Positions 37,801 to 51,252 of a DNA stretch of 64,000 bases are shown one piece after another. A program made the position numbers and the translations under genes. The stretch is from Strix aluco (taxonomy: Eukaryota; Chordata; Aves; Strigiformes; Strigidae). The notes under the pieces were generated by a model, which worked only from the letters and a program-made list of their open reading frames with translations, did no database searches and had not been told where the DNA came from. Position 1 is the stretch's first letter; every line of letters begins with the position of its first letter. The stretch lies in the NCBI RefSeq assembly GCF_031877795.1, contig NC_133939.1, positions 8,971,698-9,035,697 of the forward strand, read 5' to 3'.

Positions 37801-40800
37801 GAGCTTTGTAGAAGATGGCTAGATTAGTCCTTGGAGCTACTGTGTCACCACTAAAACCTCATGCTAGGGCAAAAGTTTTAGTTCCAATACTCATTACTGC
37901 ATTATTGATAGCTATGCCATAGCTACTGTTTTATCCAGTATCTTCTGTTGGTTTTACTGGGTGATGCAGTAGAAAAACTCAAACAGCTTTCTTGACTCAA
38001 GGAAATAAGCATAACTGTTTAGTGTCTTAATGTTACCATAAGTTGTATAAAATGTTACCATAAGTTGTATAAAATTGAACTCAGTCTTTAATTTAAAATG
38101 TGTTTTTTATGATCATCATTAAGATGGGAATGGTATTAGCAGGACTGAGTCTTCAGCTCATTCTCTGTAAGATGGTAATTTGTCAAGGGGTTTGCTGTTA
38201 AGTAGTGTGCCAAGTGCCCCTTGGTTTCATGAATGGTTGCCTAGCCAAACTAGGGAAGCTGTTCTTAATCTTTTTACTGAGTATGTTTTTAAGAACCTCT
38301 CTTTCAGTTAGAATTGTTACCACTAAGTTGTTGGAGTTAAATTTCAACAATGACTTGTGTCCCCAAAAGCTTAGAAATAACTAACACTTTTGTACATACC
38401 ATTCTTTGGAAACCAGTTGTTGGAAGAACATGACCCATTCACCATGTAATAGCCTCAAGAGGAACAGGTTCCAGAGATCTGGAGTGTGAAGCAGCACTGG
38501 TACCAGTGACAGTTCTTTTCAATTTGCCTAAAGTGTTTCACCTCTAAATATGTTTAGCTGTAATGAAAATCCAAACAACATCTATTTGGGAATTCAATTG
38601 AATCTGAAGTGATCTGAAAAACTTGCTTTAATTTCTCAAGTGTTTGATTTCTGTATTAGTTGACATCTGATACCTAAAACTCTCTTGAAGCATTAGTGAT
38701 GTATACCTGTGAAGAAAATGTATTGTTATCCTACTACAGCAGCAGAATTTGGGACATACATTACAGTTACGGCCTCCTTCTAAGAAATATTCAACATTCT
38801 ACATTATAGTTCCATGTCTAGCATGAAACTAAGTAACCATGTTATTCTGTATTAGATAGTCAAATTTAGTTAGGCTGTCTGTAGGATGTGATTGGTCTTA
38901 AAAGGGAGCAGGGTTATTGTACTAGTTTTTCATAAGTGGCTAGCCACTATGTGATGATATTAATTATTTTAAAACCTAGAACAGACAAGGTCCAGCTGAA
39001 AGTGTGATTGCAGCTGTGGAGTTTTGGTACACCAGAAAGTCAGACCTGTTGTGATAGACACCGGACTGCATGGAGAACTTCCTAGATGAGGAAGAGAATG
39101 CTAGGTATCGCTGTCCTAATTTATTATACTAACCTAGAGAGGTTGACATTTTATTTCAATTTGGTCAATTTAAGGTGGGCATGAGGTGGAAGACTAGGTC
39201 AAAATTAAGTTAAATTGAAGTAAACATTGTCCCCCTTTATATACAGTATTGGAAAGATTATGAACCTTCTGTTTCACTTCGTAAAGCAGGTTTTAAACTG
39301 GAAATGAGCTCTTCCTTCTGCCCAAACATGTGGAGCCAGCTGTGTGTTTCAGCAAGAAGTGGTATCATATCTTATAGTGGGGGGGGATGATGGGGGAGAA
39401 GAGGAAAGAGAGGACAAAGAAGGTGGTTGGAAATGAAACTTGTGTACATGTACCTTAAATTGAATACTTTTGGAGTGCGTCGTCAGTGAAACTGTGACAA
39501 ATCCCTTCTCACTGATTGGTCTATAAGAAAATATGTAGCTTACTTATTATTTCTGGATGCAAGATCTGCATTTCAAAGGAGGAGAAATGCTTTATTTAAA
39601 ATAATCAGTCAGTGTTTAGTTAAAGACCCTCATTTACCCTCAAGATGAAAAGAATTTTCTAATTTTTTAATGAAATTTTTTTCTAACTCAATAGATTTTG
39701 AAACAAATCAGTTTAATCTCTCTTTCTGAAAGAATTTTTGTAAGTGTTCTTTGTGTTTTGCTGCAATACAAGATCTTAAATTCTAGGTGTTATTGCCTTT
39801 TACATGATGAAAGATCTAACAGGTATAAGATAAGTGTTCACTATAAGCTGCTTTATTATTTATTATATGGTGGCAAAAAAATTGTCTTTTCATAATGTTA
39901 TCACTGCTTATGGAGTTAATGTTGAGTGTATACTCATTAGGAATTCTGTTGAAATTTGTCATAAAACTGCATTTTTAACTATACTTATTTACTATTCCTG
40001 CAAGAGTACTGTGAAAACATATAAAGGCTTTATTATAACTCACCATTATCTGTGCATTAGTTACTAGACACTGAAAACCTTGTTCACAAATAACTCCCTG
40101 CATTCTGTGTTAAAGGTAATTTTGCTGATTTTAAAACAACTAAGAAAGTCTAAGACTTGAACCTGCATAGGTGTGTCTCTCTGCCTTTGAAAAAATTATT
40201 GACAAGTTGGGGGGAAATACACTGTTCAGGGATTAGAATAAAAAGGAATAATGTTAAGTTGGTGAATACCGGGAGGCTTGCTGGCAAACAGGGCTCTGCA
40301 CTGGCCTTACAGTCCCAGGTATGAGAGGATCAGTATTTGTAAGGAATTTTTTGACTGCTCAGTTATACTATAGACAGGTCCATCTGAGGCTTGCCAGGGT
40401 AAGCTGGAAACAGTGCAGAAACTCACGTTGTATGATGTCAGTCAGTGGCAATTCCAGCAGTGCATGAAATGAATCTCTTGAACCTGAGTAATTAATGAAT
40501 AATGCCTTCCCTAGGAAAATGGAACAACTAAGAAATGAACAAAAAAGGAATTCAGATTTTTGAATGAAGACTCGTTTATGATCATTGTATCTACCTGCCC
40601 AGTAACTTGTGAGTAGAAACCAGTGGCAGATTGTTTAAATTGGAATTTAGAGTATTGTCTTAAAGCAAGATTGCTTCCATTTGTATAACATAGGTACAGT
40701 AATAGAATCCAAGATATTAACAGAATGTGACAATGTGTCCTTAAATCTGCTTCACAAAGGAGAGCTCCCACTTCTGTTCTAGTATTCAAAATGGGGTATT

Positions 40801-43800
40801 GTAATTAGTTATGCCAACCCCTATGCAGAGCATCACATTTAAATTCCTGAGTTAAGATTGGATGTTTCTTGTAAACAAATACTGGAATTTGGTTTTGTTG
40901 TCATGGTGTGTGGGCTGACACTACCACCTGAGGTCATGAAGTTAGTGTCTCCAAGACTACTTTCTCTTCCAAAATGACAATAGTCTGTGTGGACCCTCTA
41001 TGAAGAGAACAAAATTCTTTCATGACATGGCTACTGAATGGCCACTCTAGTTTGCAAAATCTAAATGTTGAGGAAAAAGTTGCTAACTTAAATCTTTGAG
41101 TAGAGTGAATTCAAGTATCAATAAAATTTGTTATTCATATATTTACCATCTTTTGAAATGTCTGCTAAGTTTTTTAACATTTAATTTTTCTGCTGTATAG
41201 TCTTAACATTCTATTACTTAAGATTTCTTTTTCTGCTAAGGGAACACCAGACATTAATGAAATGTCAATGACTTGCAGTTAAATTCTAATTAGATATGGA
41301 AAGAGACCTAAATGGTTAGTGAGGTTAAAGAGACTAATAAAAGGAACACAGTTAGTTCACTTCTTCAAATGGTGTTCTTGCATTTGCCAAATCAATTTTA
41401 ATTACATTCATAAAGAGATCTGGATTTTCTGAAGTACACCTTTGAGTCTTTTTCAGAGTAATGGGAGATTAAATTTGTCTGGATTTTATTTTGGTGCTGT
41501 TCAGTCAAGTTATACCTTCCTCAAGAACATGTACCTCAAGTCGGCTAGGTGAGCCAAAAGAAATAAAGAAGCTTTTTTCTGGTACTGTCTTCTATAACAT
41601 CTATATTTTTTAGTATCTCTTTAGATTATAATCAAGTAGACGACTGTCAGATGACTAAAACTGATAGAAAGATTCATAACCAAAATGAGCATTTGTTTTT
41701 ACAGTCAACAAGATGAAAAAGGAGTCTGAGTGGGACACATGAAATGACTAAGATAGGAAGTTGGCAAGGGTTTAATAGGCATTTGCCTGTGTTACAGTTT
41801 GATTGCATAATTAGCAGGTTTTTATTATTATGCCAACTGCTGCAATCCAATTATGTTGCAGCAATCAGACTTGTTCTAATTTCTCACAACATCTAGAGAT
41901 GCAAAGGAAGCACCTCACTCATTCAGGCTGCCGCAGAAGTGAATACAGAGACAGATTCCTTCCAGGAAGCCCTTAGTATGAGTGCGAGGTGCGCTGCAGA
42001 AATCCGAATGTAGTTGGAGAGAATTATTCTCTTAAAGTAAGTCTTAAAGTAGAAACCTAGGATACAGAGAACAACTTTTTTTCCCCCTTCTTTCTTCCTT
42101 TCCACTGTGCCCCACACCCCCCTTCCCACCCCAGGGTACTCATTGCTTTTTGATTGGCAATGAAATAGGGCATGAGTTCTTCTTCATAGGGAAGATTGAT
42201 TTGGTGTTGCTGTTATTTGGTGTGTTCAGCTTTGCCAATTATTCTATTTCTACTCTTATATAGTTACGTAATTATTTTTTTTCCCCATGTTTTTTCTCTT
42301 TCAGTGACTGTGTTTACTTTAAGTGTAATAACTTGCTGTAGGAATGATTACAGGTGCCTACAGTAATTTGACGTCTTCTGTGATTATTAATTTTTGAACA
42401 AAATCTCCATTCTTTCAGTTGTAAAGAAAATAATGCTACATATTCCGTATTTTCATATGATAATTTATCCTCTGTAAAAATTCCCCCAATTCAGTTTCTC
42501 AAGAGGTGGAATTGATGTCAGTCAAATTGTGCAGATCCTTCTCATTCTAGCCAGTTACTTCTACAGCTTTCTGAGATGTCTTGTGGTTTGGGATATTTAG
42601 CAAACTGATATATTTTTATTTGCCTTCCTATAGCTGAGACATTCATTGTCTTTTGTGGAACTTAAAAATTCATAAACTGAGATTTGGATGCCAACCTGGT
42701 CATTCAATTTTCTGTAGAAAAAGTTTCACCCTTATGTGGCTGCTCTCTTGCTCAAAAAAACAGCATAATGTGCTTTACTTCACATTATTTTGGATCTAGC
42801 TCGCTGTGTGTACACATACTGCTTTATTACTTTAATGAGAAGGGAGCTACTTCATCCAGCCTACCCTTATCGGGTAGGATCATTCAGGAATGCAATATAT
42901 TGAGAGTTCCCCTATATGGCATGGAATGCGAGGTTATATTTGGTATTCTAAAGGCTCCCTGAAAATATATTTCATTGCTCATGCCCTTTGGCAGATTAGA
43001 AAATGGCTGAGAAATAAGCATTTGACCCTTCCTAAGTGCTATGTTTTTCAGGTAATTTTTTGACTAGTTAATTTATTTTCCACTTATATGATTTAAGAAC
43101 TATTTGCATGTGTTTGAAATTATTTTTGTTTCACATGTGATAACAATGTAAAAATGCAGTTGTTCTATTCCACCTCTGATTTCTGCCTATCTCTTCCTGA
43201 GAATGTAATCTAGAACCTCTCAAAACCAAATCTGAGAGTTTTTGTAGTGATTGTAAGCTTCTGCATCATTTGCTAGTCATCTACATGCACTGTGATTGAT
43301 ACAAAGATACTCCATTAATCTGAGAATTAAGTGAAGAACTGCTGAATAACAAAGTAGGTTCTATAACTTTGTGTATTGGCAACAGAGCTGTCTATGTTTT
43401 CCACTAATTTCCAGTCTCAGTCCAAAACCACAACAGTAGCAAAGGAATCTCTAAACAAATAATATACAGGTATGGGATTCAACTGAGTGTCCATATGTGA
43501 AGTAGGACCATCCCCTAATAACACTGCATGAAAGGTAAAGAATAAAACCTTTTTTATATGAATTATAGCATGCTTGAATTTGCACGATTTATGTCTAGCT
43601 CTTAATGGATGTGAGAATTTTCTTTTTTAAATTTCCACATGAGAGTGGTCTTACTGACTTCAAATTTGACTAAGTGGCGGAAGCTTTTTTTGGAAGGTAT
43701 CAAAAATAATGTGGGAATGAATAAAGGCTGCAGTATTTGGCTGGGTGTTTGTGCCATGATTTAATGGTTTAACTTCATTAAGTGCATTTGTAATTGTCTA

Positions 43801-44386
43801 TAATTTTGGAATTGCACTGCATTATAGAATTAAATTAATGTCTGCTGCTGCATCTTCAATGTTAGTGTTCTATTACTTTGCTAAATAAAAATTTTAATAA
43901 TGCTTTTAGGGGATATGTTGTGTATATAATCATGCTTTCAAGGACCACTTAACTCCTTGTAATGGTGAAGAAAGGAATGGAGGTGGTTCAAGTCAGGATA
44001 TGAAATAGTTGTTGTTTTGCTAAGAGTCATAGCTGTGTGCAGGGGAATAGTTAATGATGGGTAATGCTTCCCATCTTCTACTCTTGCACTTTGCTTTATG
44101 ATTACATGGGGTCTCTGAGGAGAATCCTTACTTTCATGGCAAACATCTCAAGTACAGCTCTATGCAGAGGTAGTGAGCTAGTCAACTAAGAAATAAAAAC
44201 CTAGCACGTGATAACAGACAGGTACCACTTAAAAGACTATCCAGTTTATCACGGTCTCAGCTAACTAGTGGTATACTGTCAGCAGCCTCCTAGCATTTGT
44301 ATTCCCCTCTGTTCTCAGTGGTCATCCTTCTAGATTCTGGTTGATCAATGGACAGAGAGTGATATCAAACTAGCCTAATGATAACA
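31870..44386. other. Intronic or intergenic sequence, no gene seen
   Basis: No coding exon is supported. The minus-strand frame at 34498-34815 (105 codons) has no family resemblance I know. A perfect 22-base tandem pair lies at 38031-38074 and a G8 run near 39379. The rest is AT-rich with no clear mobile element by eye. Confidence 0.55.
38031..38074. repeat. Perfect 22-base tandem duplication
   Basis: TGTTACCATAAGTTGTATAA plus AA occurs at 38031-38052 and identically at 38053-38074. The absence of mismatches suggests a recent duplication or a length-variable site. Confidence 0.9.
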
Positions 44387-45331
44387 CATAGAATCATGGA
44401 ATGGTTTGGGTTGGAAGGGACCTTAAAGATCATCCAGTCCCAACCCCCCTACCATGGGCAGGGACACCTTCCACTAGACCAGGTTGCTCAAAGCCCCGTC
44501 CTGCCTTGAACACTGCCAGGGAGGGGGCAGCCACAGCTTCTCTGGGCAACCTCTGCCAGTGTCTCACCACCCTCACAGGGAAGAATTTATTCATTATATC
44601 TAATCTAAATCTACCCTCTTTCAGTTTAAAACCGTTACCCCTCGTCCTATCCCTACACCCCCTGATCAAGAGTCCCTCCCCATCTTTCCTGTAGCCCCCT
44701 TTAAGTACTGGAAGGCCGCTACAAGGTCTCCCTGGAGCCTTCTCTTCTCCAGGCTGAACACCCCCAACTCTCTCAGCCTGTCCTCACAGGGGAGCTGCTC
44801 CAGACCCTGATCATCTTCATGGACTCCTCTGGACCTGCTCGAGCAGGTCCATGTCCTTCTGATGTTGATGCCCCCAGAGCTAGACACAGCACTGCAGGGA
44901 GGGGTCTCAGGAGAGCGGAGTAGAGGGGGAGAATCCCCTCCCTTGACCTGCTGGCCACACTTCTCTTGATGCAGCCCAGGACATGGTTGGCTTTCTGAGA
45001 TGAGAGCTCACATTGCTGGCTCATAATCAGTTTTCTATCCACTACTACCCCCAAGTCCTTCTCCTCAGGGCTGCTCTCAATCCACTCCTTGCCCAGCCTG
45101 TGTTTGTGCTTGGGATTGTCCTGACCCATGTGCAGGACCTTGCACTTGGCCTTGTTGAACTTCATGAGGTTTGCAGGGGCCCACCTCTCCAGCCTGTCCA
45201 GGTCCCTCTGGGTGGCCCATCCATTCCCTCCAGCGTGTTGACCACACCACACAGCTCGGTGTCGTTGGTGAACTTGCTGAGGGTGCACTCAATCCCACTG
45301 TCCATGTCACCAACAAAGATGTTAAACAGTG
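44387..45331 (-). mobile_element. CR1 LINE, 5'-truncated, young subfamily, - strand
   Basis: The + strand starts with the reverse complement of the CR1 tail (CATAGAATCATGGAATGG, then GGGTTGGAAGGGACCTT). Reading the - strand gives ORF2 C-terminal motifs: [67 protein letters not shown] and GNGFKLKEGRFRLDI. At least two frameshifts interrupt it. It extends about 190 bases further 5' than the copy at 17826-18582. Over the last roughly 280 bases I count about seven substitutions and one 5-base gap between the two copies, so they belong to the same recent subfamily. Confidence 0.95.
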
Positions 45332-48300
45332 CTAATCAGTTAAATAGCTACTGGTGGTAGCACTACACAGGCTAGTACTGTTTTCTTGTACGAGGAAGTA
45401 TTACATAGTAATGTATAAGATTTGTTGGAAGTGCTAGACCCTTTTTAAGAGGACAGGAAAGAAGTATTGCTAGGGTTTTGTTCAGCGTATCAGAACTGCT
45501 TTTTTTTTTGATTTGTAAGCCATTAAGGAAGAGCACTCTTATTCTGAAGCACTAACATGAGATAGTACTGCTAGAGTCATGACTAAGAATGAGAATATTA
45601 AGAGGGAGAAATTAAGGGGAAAAAGATGGTTTTTGATATATTCCAGATTCCTCTGCTTTAAATACAGAATCAAATTAACTAGCTATCATTTAGAAATTCC
45701 CAGCTGGCCTAAAAAGAGTTGGAATTTTATTTAGAGGAGCATAGTATGTATTGATAAATTTCAGGAGGTAATAAGTAGAGCTGAAGTGGTAAATTAAGAA
45801 ATCTCAGGCTTGGAAGTGTGTTTGAAAGCCAGTGAGGACAAACAAAATTTTACAGCAATGCAACTGAAAAAATGGAACACAGAAATCTAGCTTTTTCTCC
45901 CAGTAAAAGAGGAGGGAATTTGACACTGTACAGTGCATGTCAATGTAACACATAAAACAATTCTTGTGTGGCTCAGAGGACACAGAAGTAAGGAGAAGAG
46001 ACCAGTTGAATACTACATCCCTGAATCTGGTTTAAACTAAAAAAAAAAAAAAAGCAAGCTCTTCTATTTTACATTTGAGGCATGACTCTTGTTTTATGTT
46101 CAGGAATTTTTCTTTAACGCACCAAACCCTCATTTTGAAATGATACTGACTGCATGCTGTACATGGGGATGAGGCCTAAAATTCTGGCCCTTAAAGGAGG
46201 TGTAGAGTTGCACAGGTCCCTAAGTAACATGATCTGCTTGCTCCGGGAAATGCTTTATTTGGATCAAAGTAAACTTTCAAAGCAAATCACTAGAAGGAGA
46301 TTGCTTACTGTACTTTTATTTGTAATGAGATCTTGCTCCATGCCAATAATGTTGTTCTTGGTGAACCCAAAGGGAAATGTGGGCTCTGGAAGCACACCCA
46401 ATGTGTCCAGCTGCTGGTAGGTGCTCTGCCTCTTGGGTCTGGCTAACATTAGTCTAAATTCAAGTCCTCTGTGATAAATGCAGAATTGATTTCTGGTCCT
46501 CAGGGCCAATTGCTTCACTCATCAAATGTCTCTATTGTGCAACTCTGCTTGGTGATATAGATGTAATCTGTGCATGTGTGTAGATGCTGTGTCTACATTA
46601 GTGAGTATTGTAGTTAGTTACATCGTTGGTGCTGGCAAGCTCCTTTATTTTTCCCACCATTTAGAAGCTCTGCTGGAGGGACAATGGCTTTTGCAGAACT
46701 TGGATGAAGTTTTCAATGTATCTTTCAGTTAGTACCAAAAGAGAGGAGAGGAAAAAAAATCTTACTGAAACTTTTAAAGTGTGTTTTTTTACACAACTGA
46801 GTCACTCTTGTACTATAGTAGTTTCTAGTGTTAGAGTAAGCTGATTCTGTGCATACCTGGATTTTTCATGTTGCTGTCTCATGCCTCTCACTCAAATCTT
46901 CAGGTCTAGCACATCACAAACATGGCAGTATCACTTTTGTTAATAAAATGATTTTTTTGTGCTAGCAGATGCTAAATATTAAGGCTTTCTTAGTTAAATT
47001 ATTTGGGTTAATTTTTCATTCTAGTATAGGTAAAGAGGGACTGATATTGTGTGGTGCTTCCAGTGTGTGTGGGAAAATTTTTCAAGAGCAGTCTGGCTTT
47101 GTGTTCTGTCAGAGAACAATCCAAAAGCACAACTGTTTACCACTGTTTTCCAAATTCAGAAGGGGAGTTTGCCTATTGATGTATAAATCCTTCCATGATT
47201 TATGTGAAGAATATGTGAAGCTGTTGAGGTAAGGAGTCCAAGCCAATAACACTAGCTAATTTATACTTACCTTCCCCCACAAAACAGAGGAAAAACATGG
47301 CTATTGTTCACATGTCTGAACTATTAAAAGTTAACAACAGAGCTTAAATGTTTGGGTGTTTTTTTGCACATGAAACTTGTCCAGATGGTTAGTTAGTGGA
47401 CACCTACTCTGAATTATTCTTCAGACTAAGGAAGACTTTTGCTATGACTAATTTTGCTGCTCTGATGGACATTCCTGTTGATGTCAGGATTCGGAATACA
47501 GTCATGCTATACATACAGACCTGCTGCTGTGTTATGGGAAGGATGTGTGCAATGAAACTAACTTCATGAAGGAATTGTCAGGTACAAAGCAAGTTTTCTA
47601 AATAAAGCAATGATCAGTTGGTACCTCCAGACCTGAAAGCCAAACGTCTATGCATTGTACATGAAAGAAAATAAAATTTAAGAGAAACAATATTATTGTT
47701 ATATGCGGGGCCATCTATTACTGGGACATGTAAAAAGGTAATTTCTGTTGTACAACACAAATGAACTCACGTGAAAATAAATGTGTCACCACATACTATG
47801 CAGTTTTGCCACATACTGGTATGTTTGATAGTAGCAGTGTTGTGAACCTTGCTGGATTGTCACAGAAGAATCAGAAGCATTTTTTTTCTGGAGGTTATTT
47901 GTCTTTAAATAACCTCATTTAAAGCTGTTTAGTTAATACTAGTGTAAGATACCATCAGCATATTATAATTGTTTCCAAATACCAATAACCTGTGGTGAAT
48001 AAAGCTTTGTTAGATACGGGCTTTACTTTTCTTTGTTTGCTCCATTGTAGAATAAGAGTAAACATAAATGAAGTGCATTATTTCAGAATCAATATTGCTG
48101 TGGACTAGGTGTAGAAAATGAACAGTATCTGTCTTCCAGGGTTTGAGTGGAAGACTTGAGCATGAGTTGTGGGAACATTCATTGTATGTGTGGGTGTTCT
48201 GTGTGCATATATAATACTGAAAAATCTTTCAGATGAAACCTGAAACTAGTATTTTGACAATTTAGGTTAATTAAGAGATTTAAAGACCACTTTCACAGCT

Positions 48301-50994
48301 GCAAACTTGTCGTGGATGAATTCAGGTCAGGTTGTTGAATTCTTTCTGTTTTGGGAAATATCCTTTCTGGCTTAGTCCATAAGTAGTTCTGAAAACCTCT
48401 CCGGTCTCCTGGGAAAAAAAGAAATTTCATAGTCAAATCTGAGATAGAACATAATTTTAGTAGTAGTTGAGAGATCTTCTTTGCTTGGTACTTTTTTTTC
48501 CTTTAATACCATTGAGTTTGCAAATTCTGCTGGAACATGCAAAAAGAATAAACTCACAAAACATGTCATGATGGCACCTAAGGTGGTCTGTTGTGAATCA
48601 CAAAGTGTATTTTGGAGTCGTTGATAGATTGTGTGAGGCAAAAGGACTGGGAGAATGTATTCAGGAAAAATCACTTTGCACATTCCCTAAATTTATTTAA
48701 ATGAAATAATGTACTTGCTAATTAATGCTATTTTGAAAGTGAATATGTATAGGTTTGAAAAAAAAAAAAACCCAACCCTGTGTAATGTATTAGTGAATTT
48801 GCATACTGATTCAAATGAAAGGTTAGTTAACGGTTGAGATTGCTTCATGATGGGATGATTTAATCCTTTTATTGTTGAGATATATCAAGTAATAAAGATT
48901 ATATGTGATAAACACTTTTAGTCCTCTTGGACTATGAAAACATCTGTATGTCCAAGGTGATTTTTGTTGAAACTGGGAAAAAGCCATCTCTTATAACAGT
49001 AGGTTCTGGGTCAGATTTGGTACCTTTTCACCTGTAATATTTGGATACAGGGCTCTGGCTGCAATGGCTATTATTGAACCACAGAAACTGGAAACTAACC
49101 AACTAGAAAAAACAAAATGTTTTATTTCCTTGGCCAAATTTTGAAAAACCTGAATTCAGTACTGTTATATTTTTTGCTCAAGTGACGTAAGACTTGTATA
49201 CCTTATCCATTATCTCCAGAATGGGAAAACTTGCATCGTTTGGGATTTCTTTAGGTGACCAACAGTGTCAGAAATGGAACTGCAGTCATTAAAAAAAAAA
49301 AAAAGGCTTTATATTCCACGTCTTTAGAGCTTAGTCATTGAGCTGACTTTAGTTGAAACAACACAATTAGATTGCTTTTGATTTGTCCTTGCAAATTTAT
49401 CAGTTTTTTACCATATTTGCAATATGCTGCTACTAAAGTCCCTGAATATACATGTGAAAAGAAGCTTTTCACACCAAATAAGAAATGTTAGTTTAGATTT
49501 TCAGAGAAAATATATTAATGTGCTCTTAAGTTAGTCTTTTCTCTGCTTAATTAACTTTATTAATATTAAAGACTACAAACTGGCACTCCCTTAATTCAAG
49601 GGATCTTAACTTTAATGCTTATCTTGGGACCCAGAGGGAATGTACGTTATCGTAAACAGTCTGTCAAGGTAAAGCAAGGGACCTGAGGTGGTATATTTAC
49701 CTCATTCTGAGTAATGCTTAAGAAAACAAGTTTATCTAAGTCGTAAGCCAGACATGAAAGAAACATCTGAAACTAGATCTGTTTCTAGTGAAACAGAAAT
49801 GAACAGATGAGGGGGGAAAAATAACTCCAAGTAGATTTACCTTGTTTTTCTTTTGGCTCCTTGCCATTTCTTCTGAGAAGACTACAAGCTGGACAAGACA
49901 GCTACGCTTTCCAGTCTCATGTGAGAGGCTCAGGAGCAGCTGATGTGAGTTGGGGAAGATGCTCTTTTCTGCAACAGCATCTGGCTTAGTGCACCTCCAG
50001 CTGTGCTGCCTCTGGGGGGTCTGTGTGCTTTTGTTCCTGTCACAGTTGTTACTGCAGCTTGTGCAGAGATGTCTGCAGTATCTATAAATTAGTAGGGGTG
50101 AAGCTGTGACAGCACTGAACTCAGCATGGATAACTGCCTGAACATGTACTTGAACTGTTAAATTGATTTTTGCAGCTGACCTCTCAGTTTTTGAACTGTA
50201 TACAGTATCTTAAAGCTGGTTTTGGTGTTTTTAGGGGCAGGACTTTGTCATCTAACATGTCGTGAATCTCTCCTGTCCTTCTGCCATTATCCCTTAGATC
50301 TTTTATCCTGTTTGTCAGCACTATGCAGACATCTTGGATGTTGTATGACAGCTCAGGCAGCGGTGGGTGCCCGTTGTTAGGTTGTTCCATCAAGCTGCAG
50401 GTGACTGTTCTGAAGCAAGGTTGGGAGTTTCCACTTGAGCTGAAATCACTGCAGTGATACCAGCTGTAGACATACACTGAGATTACCCACTGGTCATGTT
50501 GGTTACACTGCAGAGTACAGTTTAATTTCATCTCTTAATTTGAATTACTATTCACATTCTATAGAAGGGCATATTTTCCTACCACGTATTTCTGTAAGGT
50601 CTATCTGAATAACTAATACACAGCATATGAAAGATTCATTTTGCAGGCTATGTTCTAAGATATTGTATAGTAATTAGGTTTTAAAAATTTTCGTAAAACA
50701 GAAAAATAAACAGTGATTAAAAGTATTATGTAGATGGTTTCTAAAGGACATATACCAGTACAGTACTTTATAAATATTTTAAAAGATTAATGTTTTGTTC
50801 ACGGTTCTTGAGTGAAATTTATTTTCTTCCCTGGAAGAAGAAATGGAGGGCTGCTCATTTGCTTTTATTCAGCTTGGACAAAACCAAGCTAGAGATGAAG
50901 AGCAAGGTTATTGAAAGCCCCCTTTCTCTCTCTGTCTCTAAACTGAGAACAGCCGTTTAATGGCTAGTGAGTTGCACAAATTGTCTATCATATT
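45332..50994. other. Intronic or intergenic sequence
   Basis: No gene is supported. A-rich runs lie near 46040-46053, 48760-48770 and 49290-49303. A minus-strand open frame of 115 codons spans 50184-50531 and is the longest frame here outside repeats and the CpG island. It has no recognisable domain. Confidence 0.5.
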
Positions 50995-51252
50995 AGAACA
51001 AGAGGAAATGGCTTAAAGCTACACCAGGGAGGTTTAGATCTGATATTAGGAAAAATTTCTTTGCTGAAGTGGTTGTCAAGCATTGGAACAGGCTGCCCAG
51101 GGAAGTGGTTGAGTCACCATCCCTGGAGGTATTTAGAAGACGTGTAGATGTGGTGCTTAGGGACATGGTTTAGTGGTGGACTTGGCAGTGCTAGGTTAAC
51201 GGCTGGACTTGATCTTAAAGGTCTTTTCCAACCTAAATGATTCTATGATTGG
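50995..51252 (+). mobile_element. CR1 LINE 3' tail, older subfamily, + strand
   Basis: The order of motifs is typical of CR1: AGGTTTAGATCTGATATTAG, GGAAAAATTTCTTTGCTGAA, GCATTGGAACAGGCTGCCCA, GGGAAGTGGTTGAGTCACCA, then GTGCTTAGGGACATGGTTTA and AAAGGTCTTTTCCAACCTAA, ending ATGATTCTATGATTG. It covers only the end of ORF2 and the 3' untranslated tail. The sequence differs clearly from the two longer copies in the window, so it is a separate subfamily. Confidence 0.93.

Noticed and set aside
44401..45360. Plus-strand open frames of 97 and 115 codons
   Set aside because: They are antisense shadows of the minus-strand CR1 copy.
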